From NCBI GenBank assembly GCA_023091735.1, contig JALKBU010001096.1:1-16824 (forward strand): 16,824 nt of DNA, in the 5' to 3' direction. Both the position numbers and the translations under genes were made by a program. The DNA comes from Trichomonas tenax. Its lineage: Eukaryota > Parabasalia > Trichomonadida > Trichomonadidae. The notes beneath the pieces were generated by a model. The model saw nothing but the letters and a program-made list of their open reading frames with translations. It was not told the DNA's origin and ran no database searches. Positions 16,464 to 16,824 of the stretch are shown one piece after another (the first letter of the stretch is position 1; the number at the start of each line of letters is the position of its first letter).

Positions 16464-16824
16464 ATGAGTCAGTACATTTATTATAAAACATTCCCCGAAC
16501 GTTTACAGAAGTTATTCATGAATGATGTAAAGCTAAAGAATACAAATTATGGAAAAAGAAACGATGAACCAGAATATATAACATTACCATATGATGTAAA
16601 ATTTATCGCTTATGGGTCAACAGTAATGAGAGGAATCAGATTTACATTTTATACTAAAAATTATTTCTACAGTGAATCAACAGAAGATAAATATTATATT
16701 AACGTATATATGAATAAAGTAACGATATTAGAACTTGATATTCACAATCAGTATCGTTTATTCGGAGACGATGGAGCCGGTCATTACATAAAACCGTTTA
16801 ATCCTTATTGTTCGTTTTATTCGT
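16464..16824 (+). CDS. Maverick protein, N-terminal 120 residues (cut by window edge)
   Basis: The frame opens at ATG 16464 (MSQYIYYKTFPERL) and runs uninterrupted to the window edge, 120 codons. The sequence is rich in Tyr, Phe and alternating hydrophobic strands (YITLPYDVKFIAYG, RGIRFTFYTKNYFY, KYYINVYMNKVTILELD), suggesting an all-beta protein. A jelly-roll capsid or penton protein would fit both the composition and the element type, but I cannot confirm it from 120 residues. The frame has Maverick-like codon use (AAA, ATA, TTA). The start is preceded by an in-frame stop (TAA at 16458-16460), so it is the true 5' end of the frame. Confidence 0.7.
   Translation, partial: MSQYIYYKTFPERLQKLFMNDVKLKNTNYGKRNDEPEYITLPYDVKFIAYGSTVMRGIRFTFYTKNYFYSESTEDKYYINVYMNKVTILELDIHNQYRLFGDDGAGHYIKPFNPYCSFYS

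Larger units (their letters stand above)
15201..16824 (+). mobile_element. Maverick/Polinton-like element, 5' part (cut by window edge)
   Basis: The element begins at 15201 with AGTAGTAGATGTAGGGGG, the same terminus that ends the left element. From 15201 to 15474 it matches the reverse complement of 1-273, so at least 274 nt of the end is shared and the match continues to the window edge. Codon use and AT content inside differ from host genes (AAA, ATT, TTA-rich). Four reading frames follow, on both strands, closely packed as in a virus-like element. No integrase, polymerase, ATPase or protease can be recognised in the 1.6 kb that is visible. Elements of this class are usually 15-20 kb, so the hallmark genes would lie to the right. 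Confidence 0.7.

Noticed and set aside
1..16824. Spliceosomal introns of the trichomonad type, and CRISPR arrays
   Set aside because: No ACTAACACACAG-type 3' site was seen on either strand near a gene, all host frames are continuous, and no spaced direct-repeat array exists.

Overview
The window looks like nuclear DNA of a trichomonad protist, most like Trichomonas vaginalis. The evidence is intronless genes with short spacers, AT-rich intergenic DNA, TCA-type initiator sequences about 9-14 nt before several ATGs, a large PH/ankyrin protein of a kind common in trichomonads, and two ends of Maverick/Polinton-like elements. The species call is inference; no database search was run.

Layout. Positions 1-273 are the terminus of a Maverick-like element that runs off the left edge. 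The same terminus, inverted and about 96% identical, begins at 15201 and runs off the right edge. Between them lies about 14.9 kb of host DNA. Host genes in order are: a PH-domain plus ankyrin-repeat protein (504-3290, +); a small helical protein of unknown function (3382-3759, -); a 2.6 kb gene-free stretch holding GC-rich inverted repeats; a CYFIP/Sra-1-like subunit of the SCAR/WAVE actin-regulating complex (6398-9877, +); a type I membrane glycoprotein (10031-10996, -); an ERK-like MAP kinase with an SEY activation loop (11545-12642, -); a 1.6 kb gene-free stretch with a 299-bp TA-flanked foldback element (13696-13994); and a 189-residue protein of unknown function (14266-14835, +).

The right-hand Maverick-like portion carries four reading frames: a 70-residue protein at the terminus (its homologue is truncated at the left window edge), a 115-residue coiled-coil protein, a 79-residue basic protein, and the start of a protein that is cut off by the window. 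None of them is a hallmark Polinton gene (integrase, polymerase B, packaging ATPase, protease) that I can recognise. The element call therefore rests on the shared AG-starting terminus and general knowledge of trichomonad genomes.

Functional links. The host genes have independent promoters and mixed strands, so there is no operon. CYFIP (a Rac effector that controls Arp2/3 through WAVE), a PH-domain scaffold, a MAP kinase and a surface glycoprotein all fit cytoskeleton, membrane and signalling roles, but nothing in the sequence shows that they work together. The most unusual signals are the facing Maverick ends, the palindromic TA-flanked element, the GC-rich perfect hairpin at 6104-6149, the hairpin cluster ending in T6 at 5031-5169, and a tandem duplication that moves the start codon of a Maverick gene.
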